Assembly (NCBI RefSeq): GCF_014196515.1
Contig: NZ_JACIDV010000020.1
Coordinates: 1-45,946, forward strand
From: Rhizobium skierniewicense
GTDB taxonomy: Bacteria; Pseudomonadota; Alphaproteobacteria; Rhizobiales; Rhizobiaceae
Length of the DNA: 45,946 nt
Direction: 5' to 3'
Shown here: one piece after another, positions 34,399 through 43,083 of the stretch
Numbering within the stretch: position 1 is the stretch's first letter
Layout of the letters: each line of letters starts with the position of its first letter
The notes under the pieces: model-generated
Told to the model about the DNA's origin: nothing
The model's input: only the letters and a program-made list of their open reading frames with translations
Databases searched by the model: none
Program-made: the position numbers and the translations under genes

Positions 34399-35712
34399 AT
34401 GGGGAACATGCGAATGAAACCGACATTCACCGGCACCATAAGCCGCCGCAGCATGCTGAAAACCACTGCCACAGCAGCGCTGATCACGGCCATGAAATCC
34501 GCTTTCCCCTCCGGCGCATTTGCCGCAAACGCCACACCGGAAGTCACCGGAGCAAAGCTCGGCTACATCGCCCTGACCGACGCAGCGCCGCTGATCGTCG
34601 CCTCGGAGAAAGGCCTGTTCGCGAAATACGGCATGCCCGATGTCGAGGTTGCCAAGCAGGCATCCTGGGGTGCAACGCGCGACAATCTCGTGCTGGGCGG
34701 TGCTTCCAACGGCATCGATGGCGCGCATATCCTCACCCCCATGCCCTACCTCATGCACACCGGCAAGGTGACGCAGAACAATGTTCCCGTACCGATGGCA
34801 ATCCTGGCCCGCCTCAACCTCGACAGCCAAGGCATTTCGGTTGCCAAGGACTATGCCGAGACCGGGGTGCAGATGGATGCGTCCAAACTGAAAGCCGCGT
34901 TTGAGAAGAAAAAGGCCGAGGGCAAGGAGATCAAGGCCGCTATGACATTCCCCGGCGGCACCCATGACCTCTGGATCCGCTATTGGCTGGCCGCTGGCGG
35001 CATCAACCCGGACAAGGACGTTTCCACCATCGTCGTTCCCCCACCGCAGATGGTCGCCAACATGAAGGTCGGCAACATGGACGTCTTCTGCGTCGGCGAA
35101 CCATGGAACGAGCAACTGGTCAATCAGGGCATCGGCTTTACCGCCTGCACCACCGGCGAGCTTTGGAAGGGCCACCCGGAAAAAGCGCTCGGCATGCGCG
35201 CCGACTGGGTGGAGAAGAACCCGAATGCGGCAAAAGCCATTCTCATGGCCGTCATGGAAGCGCAAGCTTGGTGTGACAGCATGGACAACAAGGACGAGAT
35301 GTCGGCCATTCTTGGCAAGCGTCAATGGTTCAACGTGCCGCCAAAGGACGTGCTGGGCCGCCTGAAAGGCGACATCAATTACGGCAATGGCCGGGTGGCG
35401 CACGGCACTGATCTGCAGATGAAATTCTGGAAGGACGCAGCGTCCTATCCGTTCCAGAGCCACGACACATGGTTCATCGCCGAGAATGTGCGCTGGGGCA
35501 AGTTCGCACCGGACACTGACATCAAGGCCCTGGTCGCACAGGTCAATCGCGAAGACCTTTGGCGCGAAGCCGCCAAGGAACTCGGCATTGCTGCCGCTGA
35601 TATTCCAACATCCAAATCTCGCGGCAAGGAGACCTTCTTCGATGGCAAGGTTTTCGACCCGGAAAACCCATCCGCCTATCTCGACAGCCTCTCGATCAAA
35701 GCCGCCTCTTAA
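34399..35712 (+). CDS. nrtA: Nitrate ABC importer, periplasmic binding protein
   Basis: A 437-residue (or shorter) NrtA-family binding protein. A twin-arginine signal is present (ISRRSMLKTTATAALIT), so it is likely exported folded by Tat. Family motifs include YWLAAGGINPDKDVSTIVV and VFCVGEPWNE. The ATG at 34399 is followed by others at 34408 and 34414; 34414 has GGGGA 8 nt upstream and gives a normal Tat signal, so it may be the true start. It is the first gene of the operon behind the NasT leader. NrtA of this type binds nitrate (sometimes nitrite). Confidence 0.92.
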   Translation: MGNMRMKPTFTGTISRRSMLKTTATAALITAMKSAFPSGAFAANATPEVTGAKLGYIALTDAAPLIVASEKGLFAKYGMPDVEVAKQASWGATRDNLVLGGASNGIDGAHILTPMPYLMHTGKVTQNNVPVPMAILARLNLDSQGISVAKDYAETGVQMDASKLKAAFEKKKAEGKEIKAAMTFPGGTHDLWIRYWLAAGGINPDKDVSTIVVPPPQMVANMKVGNMDVFCVGEPWNEQLVNQGIGFTACTTGELWKGHPEKALGMRADWVEKNPNAAKAILMAVMEAQAWCDSMDNKDEMSAILGKRQWFNVPPKDVLGRLKGDINYGNGRVAHGTDLQMKFWKDAASYPFQSHDTWFIAENVRWGKFAPDTDIKALVAQVNREDLWREAAKELGIAAADIPTSKSRGKETFFDGKVFDPENPSAYLDSLSIKAAS

Positions 35713-35731
35713 AAAGCGACAGGATAAAACC

Positions 35732-36625
35732 ATGACCGCAACAGCCCGCAAGCCAGAGAATACGGCCATCACCGCCGCTGTGCCGAAGAGCGGAACCGTT
35801 ATCACCATCAACCGCCGCCCGGTACAGGGCCCGAATGCCAGGAAAATTGCGGCGTCCATCGCCCGCAATGTCATTCCACCGTTTGTCGTGCTGGCGCTGC
35901 TGCTCGGCATCTGGCAGGTGCTCTGTTCGGGACCGGGCGCAACCCTGCCGCCGCCAAGTCAGGTGTTTCAGGAAAGCTATGACCTGATTGCCTATCCGTT
36001 CTTCAGCTATGGAACGCAGGATATCGGCCTTGGCTGGCGCGTGCTGATTTCTCTGGAGCGTGTAGCCTACGGATTCGGTCTCGCGGCCATTGCCGGTGTC
36101 ATCATGGGTGCGGTCATCGGCCAGTCCGTCTGGGCGATGCGGGGTCTGGACCCCATCTTTCAGGTGCTGCGCACCGTCCCGCCACTCGCATGGTTGCCAC
36201 TTTCGCTGGCTGCCTTTCAGGATAGCAACCCATCCGCCATCTTCGTGATTTTCATCACATCGATCTGGCCTGTCATCATCAACACCGCCGTTGGCGTGCG
36301 CAACATTCCGCAGGATTACCGCAACGTGGCGCAGGTACTGCGGCTGAACCAGCTGGAGTTTTTCTACAAGATCATGCTGCCATCGGCGGCACCATACATC
36401 TTCACCGGCCTGCGCATCGGCATTGGCCTGTCGTGGCTCGCCATCGTTGCCGCTGAAATGCTGACCGGCGGCGTGGGCATCGGCTTCTTCATCTGGGATG
36501 CCTGGAATTCCTCGCGCCTGCCCGACATCATCGTCGCACTCGCCTATATCGGCGTCGTCGGCTTCATCCTCGACAAGCTGGTCGCGGCACTCGGCAATGT
36601 CGTCACCCGCGGCGCGGGCAACTGA
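35732..36625 (+). CDS. nrtB: Nitrate ABC importer permease
   Basis: A 297-residue inner-membrane permease with about six helices (first at about 43-62, VVLALLLGIWQVL) of the NrtB/SsuC/TauC type. The cytosolic coupling loop has the EAA-like pattern NVAQVLRLNQLEFFYKIMLP. The start at 35732 follows AGGATAAAACC and lies 19 nt after nrtA. An open frame continues upstream to 35486 but overlaps nrtA. It passes nitrate with the ATPase encoded next. Confidence 0.92.
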   Translation: MTATARKPENTAITAAVPKSGTVITINRRPVQGPNARKIAASIARNVIPPFVVLALLLGIWQVLCSGPGATLPPPSQVFQESYDLIAYPFFSYGTQDIGLGWRVLISLERVAYGFGLAAIAGVIMGAVIGQSVWAMRGLDPIFQVLRTVPPLAWLPLSLAAFQDSNPSAIFVIFITSIWPVIINTAVGVRNIPQDYRNVAQVLRLNQLEFFYKIMLPSAAPYIFTGLRIGIGLSWLAIVAAEMLTGGVGIGFFIWDAWNSSRLPDIIVALAYIGVVGFILDKLVAALGNVVTRGAGN

Positions 36626-36638
36626 GAAGGAGACCATC

Positions 36639-37436
36639 ATGAACGCCTATCTCAAGCTCGACCATATCGACAAATATTTCGACAAGGGCGGTGTCCGCGC
36701 CGAGGTGCTGAAAGGCATCGACCTCACCATTGGCAAGGGCGAGTTCGTCTCCGTCATCGGCCATTCCGGCTGCGGCAAGTCCACCATGCTGAACCTGATT
36801 GCCGGCCTGACGAAGGTGTCGTCCGGCGTGGTTCTTCTGGAAAACCGGGAAGTCAACGAACCAGGGCCGGAACGCGCCGTGGTGTTTCAAAATCATAGCC
36901 TGCTGCCGTGGCTCAGCGTCTATGAAAACGTCAATATCGGCGTCGAAAAGATCTTCCGCTATACCAAGACCAAGGCCGAGCGCCGTGAATGGGTGATGCG
37001 CAATCTGGACCTCGTGCAGATGGCCCATGCCAAAGACAAAAAGCCATCCGAAATTTCCGGCGGCATGAAGCAGCGCGTCGGCATTGCCCGAGCGCTCGCC
37101 ATGGAGCCGAAAATCCTGCTGCTGGACGAACCCTTCGGCGCGCTGGACGCGCTCACCCGCGCCCATTTGCAGGATGCGGTCATGGAAATCCATGCCCGAC
37201 TTGGCAACACCATGATCATGATCACCCACGATGTGGATGAAGCCGTGCTGCTGTCTGACCGCATCGTCATGATGACCAACGGCCCTGCCGCCAACATTGG
37301 CGAAATTCTGGATGTTCCCCTGGCAAGACCGCGCAACCGTATCGACCTTGCATCAGACCGAACCTACCTCAAATGCCGCGAAGCTGTGCTGAAGTTCCTC
37401 TACGAACGTCACCGCTTCGTCGAAGCTGCGGAGTAA
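36639..37436 (+). CDS. nrtC: Nitrate ABC importer ATPase
   Basis: A 265-residue ABC ATPase with Walker A GHSGCGKST, Q-loop VFQNHSLLPWLSV, signature ISGGMKQRVGIARAL, Walker B KILLLDEPFGALD and switch His in MITHDVDEA. It is a single-domain NrtD-type ATPase without the NrtA-like C-terminal domain found in cyanobacterial NrtC, so the pump would use two copies. AAGGAG precedes the ATG. The gap to nrtB is 13 nt and to nirB 5 nt. Confidence 0.93.
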   Translation: MNAYLKLDHIDKYFDKGGVRAEVLKGIDLTIGKGEFVSVIGHSGCGKSTMLNLIAGLTKVSSGVVLLENREVNEPGPERAVVFQNHSLLPWLSVYENVNIGVEKIFRYTKTKAERREWVMRNLDLVQMAHAKDKKPSEISGGMKQRVGIARALAMEPKILLLDEPFGALDALTRAHLQDAVMEIHARLGNTMIMITHDVDEAVLLSDRIVMMTNGPAANIGEILDVPLARPRNRIDLASDRTYLKCREAVLKFLYERHRFVEAAE

Positions 37437-37441
37437 TTCCC

Positions 37442-39904
37442 ATGTCCGAAACACAGACAGAAAAACTTGTCATCATCGGAAACGGCATGGCGCCGGGACG
37501 CATGCTCGAAGAACTCTTCGAAAAGGCACCGGGCCGTTATCAGGTCACGATTTTCAACGCCGAACCCCGTGTCAATTACGACCGCATCATGCTTTCGCCC
37601 GTGCTCTCCGGTGAGAAGTCCTATGAGGACATCATCATCCATGGTGACGGCTGGTACATTCAGCACGGCATCACGCTCTACAAGGGTCACCGCATCGTCA
37701 ATATTGACCGTGCTGCCAAGACGGTGACGTCTGATCACGGTGTGACCGAGAGCTATGACAAGCTGGTCATCGCCACCGGCTCCGTGCCCTTCATCATCCC
37801 CGTTCCCGGCAAAGACCTACCCGGCGTCATCACCTACCGCGATCTTGACGATGTGGATGCGATGCTGCTGGCGGCCCAGTCCCGCGAAAAGGCCATCGTC
37901 ATCGGTGGCGGTCTGCTGGGTCTGGAAGCGGCAGCGGGTCTTTCCATGCGCGGCATGGACGTGACGGTTCTGCATGTGATGCCGACGCTGATGGAGCGCC
38001 AGCTCGATCCGGCAGCCGGATATCTTCTCCAAAAGGCAATGGAAGATCGCGGTATCAAGGTCATTACCAAGGCCAACACCAAGCGGATCCTTGGCACCGA
38101 TAAAGTGGAGGGCATCGAACTCGACAATGGCACCATCATCCCGGCCACGCTTGTGGTAATGGCCGTTGGTATCCGTCCCAATGCCGGACTTGCGAAGGAC
38201 GCCGGCCTTGCGGTCAATCGCGGCATTGTCGTGGATGCCGGCATGCAGACATCCGATGGCGATATTCTGTCTGTCGGCGAATGCGCTGAAGTGGGCGGCA
38301 TGGTCTATGGCCTCGTCGCGCCACTTTACGAGATGGCCAGAATTGCCGCCTCGCATCTGGCTGGCGATACGACATCCGCCTTCGTCCACGCCGATACGCC
38401 CACCAAGCTGAAGGTCACCGGCATCAACCTGTTCTCCATCGGTGATTTTGCCGATGGCGATGACCGCGAGGAAATCGTGCTGCGGGACGCCACCGCTGGC
38501 GTCTACAAGCGCGTGATCCTGAAAGACAACCGCATCATAGGCACCGTTCTGTATGGCGAAACCTCCGACGGTGCCTGGTTTAATGACCTGAAGAAAAAAG
38601 CGACCGATATTTCGGCGATGCGTGAAACCCTTATCTTCGGCCAAGCCTATCAGGGAGGGTCCCCACTGGACCCCATGGCGGCCGTTGCAGCCTTGCCGGA
38701 TGATGCAGAAATCTGTGGCTGTAACGGCGTTTGCAAGAGCAAAATCACCTCGACCATCACATCGAAGGGACTGACATCCCTAGACGATGTTCGCGCCCAT
38801 ACAAAGGCGTCCGCCTCATGCGGCTCCTGCACCGGCCTCGTTGAGCAATTGATGACGCTGACGCTGGGCGACAGCTACAATCCCGCCGCCGTTCAGCCCA
38901 TGTGCAACTGCACCGAGCTCGGCCATGATGATGTGCGCCGTCTGATCAAGGCGAAGGGTTTGAAAACCATTCCCGCCGTCATGCAGGAACTGGAATGGAA
39001 GACATCCTGTGGCTGCGCAAAATGTCGCCCGGCGCTGAACTATTACCTCGTTTGTGACTGGCCGGATGAATATGCCGACGACTATCAGTCGCGCTACATC
39101 AACGAGCGTGTTCACGCCAACATCCAGAAGGATGGTACCTATTCCGTCGTACCGCGCATGTGGGGCGGCGTGACCAATGCCAACGAGTTGCGTGCCATCG
39201 CCGATGTGGTCGACAAGTTCGAAATACCAATGGTGAAGGTCACCGGCGGTCAGCGCATTGATTTGCTGGGCATCGAAAAGGAAGACCTGCCCGCCGTCTG
39301 GGCCGATCTTGGCAAGGCCGGTTTCATCTCAGGCCAAGCCTATGCCAAAGGCCTTCGAACGGTCAAAACCTGTGTCGGATCAGACTGGTGCCGCTTCGGC
39401 ACGCAGGATTCGACCGGTTTCGGCATCCGCGTCGAAAAATTCATGTGGGGTTCCTGGACACCGGCCAAGCTGAAGCTGGCCGTCTCCGGCTGTCCGCGCA
39501 ACTGCGCAGAAGCCACCTGCAAGGATATCGGCGTGATATGCGTGGATTCCGGCTTCGAAATCCACTTCGCCGGTGCAGCGGGTCTCGACATCAAGGGCAC
39601 GGAGATTCTGGGCCTCGTCAAAACCGAGGATGAGGCGCTGGAGCACATTGTGGCGCTGACGCAGATGTACCGCGAACAGGGCCGCTATCTGGAGCGCATC
39701 TACAAATGGGCCAAGCGCATCGGCTACGACGAGGTTCGTCGTCAGATCATAGGTGATGCCGAAAAGCGGCGGGCCTACTTCGAACGCTTCGTCTTCAGCC
39801 AGAAATTCGCGCAGGTCGATCCTTGGTCGGAGCGCGTCTCCGGGGAACACAAGCACGAGTTCAAACCGATGGCGACCATCGGGTTCAATCAAGCCGCAGA
39901 GTGA
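37442..39904 (+). CDS. nirB: Nitrite reductase [NAD(P)H], large subunit
   Basis: An 820-residue assimilatory nitrite reductase that reduces nitrite to ammonium with six electrons. The FAD/NAD(P)H part (about 1-400) starts with IIGNGMAPGRML and has the second Rossmann motif GGGLLGLEAAAGL. BFD-like [2Fe-2S] cysteines follow (CGCNGVCKSKI with CGSC, and CNCTELG with CGCAKC), about 415-545. The sirohaem/[4Fe-4S] domain has TCVGSDWCRFGTQDS and GCPRNCAEATCKD. The ATG at 37442 follows the nrtC stop by 5 nt. No cysG (sirohaem synthase) gene is in the window. Confidence 0.96.
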   Translation: MSETQTEKLVIIGNGMAPGRMLEELFEKAPGRYQVTIFNAEPRVNYDRIMLSPVLSGEKSYEDIIIHGDGWYIQHGITLYKGHRIVNIDRAAKTVTSDHGVTESYDKLVIATGSVPFIIPVPGKDLPGVITYRDLDDVDAMLLAAQSREKAIVIGGGLLGLEAAAGLSMRGMDVTVLHVMPTLMERQLDPAAGYLLQKAMEDRGIKVITKANTKRILGTDKVEGIELDNGTIIPATLVVMAVGIRPNAGLAKDAGLAVNRGIVVDAGMQTSDGDILSVGECAEVGGMVYGLVAPLYEMARIAASHLAGDTTSAFVHADTPTKLKVTGINLFSIGDFADGDDREEIVLRDATAGVYKRVILKDNRIIGTVLYGETSDGAWFNDLKKKATDISAMRETLIFGQAYQGGSPLDPMAAVAALPDDAEICGCNGVCKSKITSTITSKGLTSLDDVRAHTKASASCGSCTGLVEQLMTLTLGDSYNPAAVQPMCNCTELGHDDVRRLIKAKGLKTIPAVMQELEWKTSCGCAKCRPALNYYLVCDWPDEYADDYQSRYINERVHANIQKDGTYSVVPRMWGGVTNANELRAIADVVDKFEIPMVKVTGGQRIDLLGIEKEDLPAVWADLGKAGFISGQAYAKGLRTVKTCVGSDWCRFGTQDSTGFGIRVEKFMWGSWTPAKLKLAVSGCPRNCAEATCKDIGVICVDSGFEIHFAGAAGLDIKGTEILGLVKTEDEALEHIVALTQMYREQGRYLERIYKWAKRIGYDEVRRQIIGDAEKRRAYFERFVFSQKFAQVDPWSERVSGEHKHEFKPMATIGFNQAAE

Positions 39905-39941
39905 CGCCCCGCTTATCGAAGTGGGTCGGACGCAGGGCGTC

Positions 39942-39975
39942 TGGTGGGGTGAAAAGAGGAGTTTTCACCCCACCA
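39942..39975 (+). repeat. 14-bp perfect hairpin between nirB and nirD
   Basis: TGGTGGGGTGAAAA and TTTTCACCCCACCA are perfect inverted arms around the hexaloop GAGGAG. It lies 37 nt after the nirB stop and 31 nt before nirD. The second arm is followed by AAATTCT, so it is not a standard terminator. It could stabilise the upstream messenger, mark a processing site or be a dispersed repeat. Confidence 0.85.
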
Positions 39976-40006
39976 AAATTCTAACCGCGAAGGATAGGAC
40001 AAAACA

Positions 40007-40336
40007 ATGAACTGGGTCGATATCGGAGATATCTCAGACATTCCTCTGCGCGGCGCACGTTGCGTAAAGACGCCGGCTGGCAAGATCGCGATTTTCCGCA
40101 CGGCTGAAAACGATGTCTATGCCATCGAAGACCATTGCCCGCACAAGGGTGGGCCGCTCAGCCAAGGCATCGTGCATGGCGCGTCTGTCACATGCCCCCT
40201 GCACAACTGGGTGATTTCGCTGGAAACCGGCAAGGCGTTGGGTGCGGATGAGGGTGCCGTGCGCACCATTCCCATTCGCAATGTGGATGGGCAGCTTTCG
40301 GTTGCTGTCGAAAGCCGGATGATCGCAGCGGAGTGA
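40007..40336 (+). CDS. nirD: Nitrite reductase small subunit, Rieske-type
   Basis: A 109-residue NirD-type Rieske domain protein. The two cluster boxes are complete: CPHK (Cys44, His46) and CPLH (Cys63, His66), so it should hold a [2Fe-2S] cluster, unlike NirD of E. coli, in which the ligands are lost. It associates with NirB. AAGGATAGGA precedes the ATG. The stop codon is 2 nt before the nasA start, which suggests coupled translation. Confidence 0.93.
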   Translation: MNWVDIGDISDIPLRGARCVKTPAGKIAIFRTAENDVYAIEDHCPHKGGPLSQGIVHGASVTCPLHNWVISLETGKALGADEGAVRTIPIRNVDGQLSVAVESRMIAAE

Positions 40337-40338
40337 CC

Positions 40339-42996
40339 ATGGCAAAAGAGGTCAAGACCACCTGTCCCTATTGCGGCGTCGGTTGCGGCGTCATTGCCAA
40401 CATTGCGGATGATGGCACCGTCTCCGTGAAAGGCGACACCGATCACCCTGCCAATCTCGGGCGGCTCTGTTCCAAGGGGTCCGCACTGGCGGAAACCATC
40501 GATCTGGACGGGCGGCTGCTTTATCCACAGATCGATGGCGAGCGGGTGGAGTGGGACAGCGCGCTTGATCTCGTGGCCTCGAAATTCTCCGCCGCCATTG
40601 CCGAACACGGACCAGATTCGGTGGCTTTTTATGTCTCAGGCCAATTGTTGACCGAAGACTATTACGTCGCCAACAAGCTGATGAAAGGTTTCATCGGCTC
40701 TGCCAACATCGACACCAATTCGCGGCTGTGCATGTCGTCTTCCGTCGCCGGTCATCGTCGCGCCTTCGGTTCGGATACGGTACCAGGACTTTACGAAGAC
40801 ATCGAAGGCGCCGATCTCGTCATCCTCACCGGCTCGAATCTGGCATGGTGCCATCCCGTCATCTACCAGCGTCTTGCCGCCGCGAAGGCAGAGCGCCCAG
40901 ACATGCGCATCGTGGTCATCGACCCACGCCGCACCATGACCTGCGATATCGCCGATCTTCATCTGGCCATCCGCCCGGATGGGGATGTCGCGCTGTTCAC
41001 TGGCCTTCTCGCCCACTTGGCAACACGTCCCGCAATTGATCGCGCCTATATCGCGAATTTCACAAACGGTTTCGATGAAGCTGTGCAAGCCGCAACCGCG
41101 TTGAGCTCTGACGAGATTGCCGAAGCGACCGGGCTGTCCATCACGGAGCTGACACGCTTCTACCAGCTTTTCGAAAGCACTGAAAAAGTCGTCACCTGCT
41201 ACAGCCAGGGCGTCAACCAATCGGCCAGCGGCACGGATAAAGTCAACGCTATCATCAACTGCCACCTCGCCACCGGTCGCATCGGCAGGCCGGGCATGGG
41301 CCCGTTTTCGCTGACCGGTCAGCCCAACGCCATGGGTGGTCGCGAAGTCGGCGGTCTCGCCAACATGCTGGCAGCCCATATGGCCATCGAAAATGCCGAT
41401 GATCGCGACCGAGTCCAGCGGTTCTGGGGCTCACCCGTTATTGCCAACAAGCCCGGCCTGAAGGCGGTCGACCTGTTCAAGGCCGTGGCGGATGGCCGTA
41501 TCAAGGCACTCTGGATCATGGCGACAAATCCTGTCGTTTCCATGCCGGACGCCAGCGCCGTCGAGGCAGCGCTGAAAATCTGCCCCTTCGTTGTCGTCTC
41601 CGACATCATGCAGGACACGGACACGACACGCCACGCCCATGTTCTGTTGCCCTCGCTCGGCTGGGGCGAAAAAGACGGAACCGTCACCAATTCGGAACGT
41701 CGCATCTCCCGCCAGCGTGGCTATTTGCCAGCACCGGGTGATGCAATGGCTGACTGGTGGCAGCTGACCGGAGTGGCCCAGCGCATGGGCTTTGTGGATG
41801 CTTTCGCCTTCACGAGCCCTTCCGATATTTTTGCCGAACATGCCGCGCTGTCGGCATTCGAAAACGACAGAACACGTGATTTCGATATCGGAGCGTGTTC
41901 TCGGCTGACGCCTGCGGACTATGACGACATGCAGCCGTTCAATTGGCCGCAGCCCCTATCTGGCGTTCCAGAAGACACACGTTTCTTTGCTGACGGCAAA
42001 TTCTTCCATAACGATGGCAAGGCCCGCTTTATCAGCCTCGCACTGCCACAGGCCTCACGCATTGATGCGGATTATCCCCTGACACTCAACACCGGCCGCA
42101 TTCGCGACCAGTGGCACACCATGACGCGCACTGGAAAAAGCGCGCGCCTGTCATCGCATATCGCCGAGCCATTCGTGGAATTGCATCCACGCGACGCCAT
42201 GGCATCAGGCATCGAAAGCGCTGATCTCGTCGAAATCGAAAGCCCGCTTGGCAGGATCATTGTTCGCGCACTGGTCACGGACCGCCAAGTGCGGAGCCAT
42301 GTTTTTGTGCCCATGCACTGGAACGACCAGTTCGCCGCCAATGCCCGCGTCGACAAGCTGGTTCCCTCCGTCACTGACCCGTTTTCCGGCCAGCCCGCAT
42401 CGAAAAATACTCCCGTTAAGGCCAAACGTTTTCAAGCGAAAGCCTATGCCTTTGCCGTGACGCAGAACAAGCCGCAGGATCTTGATTGCGCCTACTGGGC
42501 GCTGGCAAAGGCAGACGGCGGCTATCGTCTCGAAATGGCATTCGAAGATGTGCCCGAGGACTGGACGAGTTGGGGACGTGCGGTTTTCGGCGTCTGTTCC
42601 CGTATTGAGCCAATCGGTTACGCCGACAACAGCGCCGGTCAGGTGCGTCTTGCCTTTTTTGAGGGCGAGATATTGCTCGCGGCTTTGTTCATCGCCAACA
42701 CGCCTGTGGCCGTCGCCCGCAACTGGGCCATTTCCCAGTTGACCACCCGCCATGACGATTTGCGCACACGGTTCGCGCTGGTCGCGGGTCGCCCTGGTGC
42801 AGGCAAAGCGGACCCCGGTGCCACGGTCTGCTCGTGTTTCAGCGTCGGTGTCAACCAGATCACCACGGCAATACGCGATGGATGCCGCACTGTCGAAGCC
42901 ATCGGCAAAACCCTGAATGCCGGAACCAATTGCGGCTCCTGTCGTGCCGAGATCAGAGGTATCATCGATGGCTGCCTCAAAACCGCAGCAGAGTGA
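40339..42996 (+). CDS. nasA: Assimilatory nitrate reductase catalytic subunit
   Basis: An 885-residue molybdenum enzyme (bis-MGD) that reduces nitrite's precursor nitrate in the cytosol. The N-terminal [4Fe-4S] cysteines are Cys9, Cys12, Cys16 and Cys44 (CPYCGVGCG; GRLCSKG). SRLCMSSSVAGHRRAFG and QPNAMGGREVGG are molybdopterin-binding segments of the NasA/NarB group. The C-terminal BFD-like [2Fe-2S] domain (about 825-885) has CSCFSVG and CGSCRAE and probably takes electrons. The ATG at 40339 has GGAG 5 nt upstream; a GTG at 40333 overlapping nirD is possible. It ends the operon. Confidence 0.95.
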   Translation: MAKEVKTTCPYCGVGCGVIANIADDGTVSVKGDTDHPANLGRLCSKGSALAETIDLDGRLLYPQIDGERVEWDSALDLVASKFSAAIAEHGPDSVAFYVSGQLLTEDYYVANKLMKGFIGSANIDTNSRLCMSSSVAGHRRAFGSDTVPGLYEDIEGADLVILTGSNLAWCHPVIYQRLAAAKAERPDMRIVVIDPRRTMTCDIADLHLAIRPDGDVALFTGLLAHLATRPAIDRAYIANFTNGFDEAVQAATALSSDEIAEATGLSITELTRFYQLFESTEKVVTCYSQGVNQSASGTDKVNAIINCHLATGRIGRPGMGPFSLTGQPNAMGGREVGGLANMLAAHMAIENADDRDRVQRFWGSPVIANKPGLKAVDLFKAVADGRIKALWIMATNPVVSMPDASAVEAALKICPFVVVSDIMQDTDTTRHAHVLLPSLGWGEKDGTVTNSERRISRQRGYLPAPGDAMADWWQLTGVAQRMGFVDAFAFTSPSDIFAEHAALSAFENDRTRDFDIGACSRLTPADYDDMQPFNWPQPLSGVPEDTRFFADGKFFHNDGKARFISLALPQASRIDADYPLTLNTGRIRDQWHTMTRTGKSARLSSHIAEPFVELHPRDAMASGIESADLVEIESPLGRIIVRALVTDRQVRSHVFVPMHWNDQFAANARVDKLVPSVTDPFSGQPASKNTPVKAKRFQAKAYAFAVTQNKPQDLDCAYWALAKADGGYRLEMAFEDVPEDWTSWGRAVFGVCSRIEPIGYADNSAGQVRLAFFEGEILLAALFIANTPVAVARNWAISQLTTRHDDLRTRFALVAGRPGAGKADPGATVCSCFSVGVNQITTAIRDGCRTVEAIGKTLNAGTNCGSCRAEIRGIIDGCLKTAAE

Positions 42997-43083
42997 TTGC
43001 CGGTGTATCCCGCTTTAAAGGGGTTGTGATTATCCTGAATATGGAATGAGGTGCCGCGCGAGCGAATCTTAAAGAAGACATCC

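Noticed and set aside
34393..35910. 505-codon open frame opposite nrtA
   Set aside because: It covers the Tat-dependent binding protein gene and part of nrtB, both with clear motifs, and starts at no plausible ribosome binding site.
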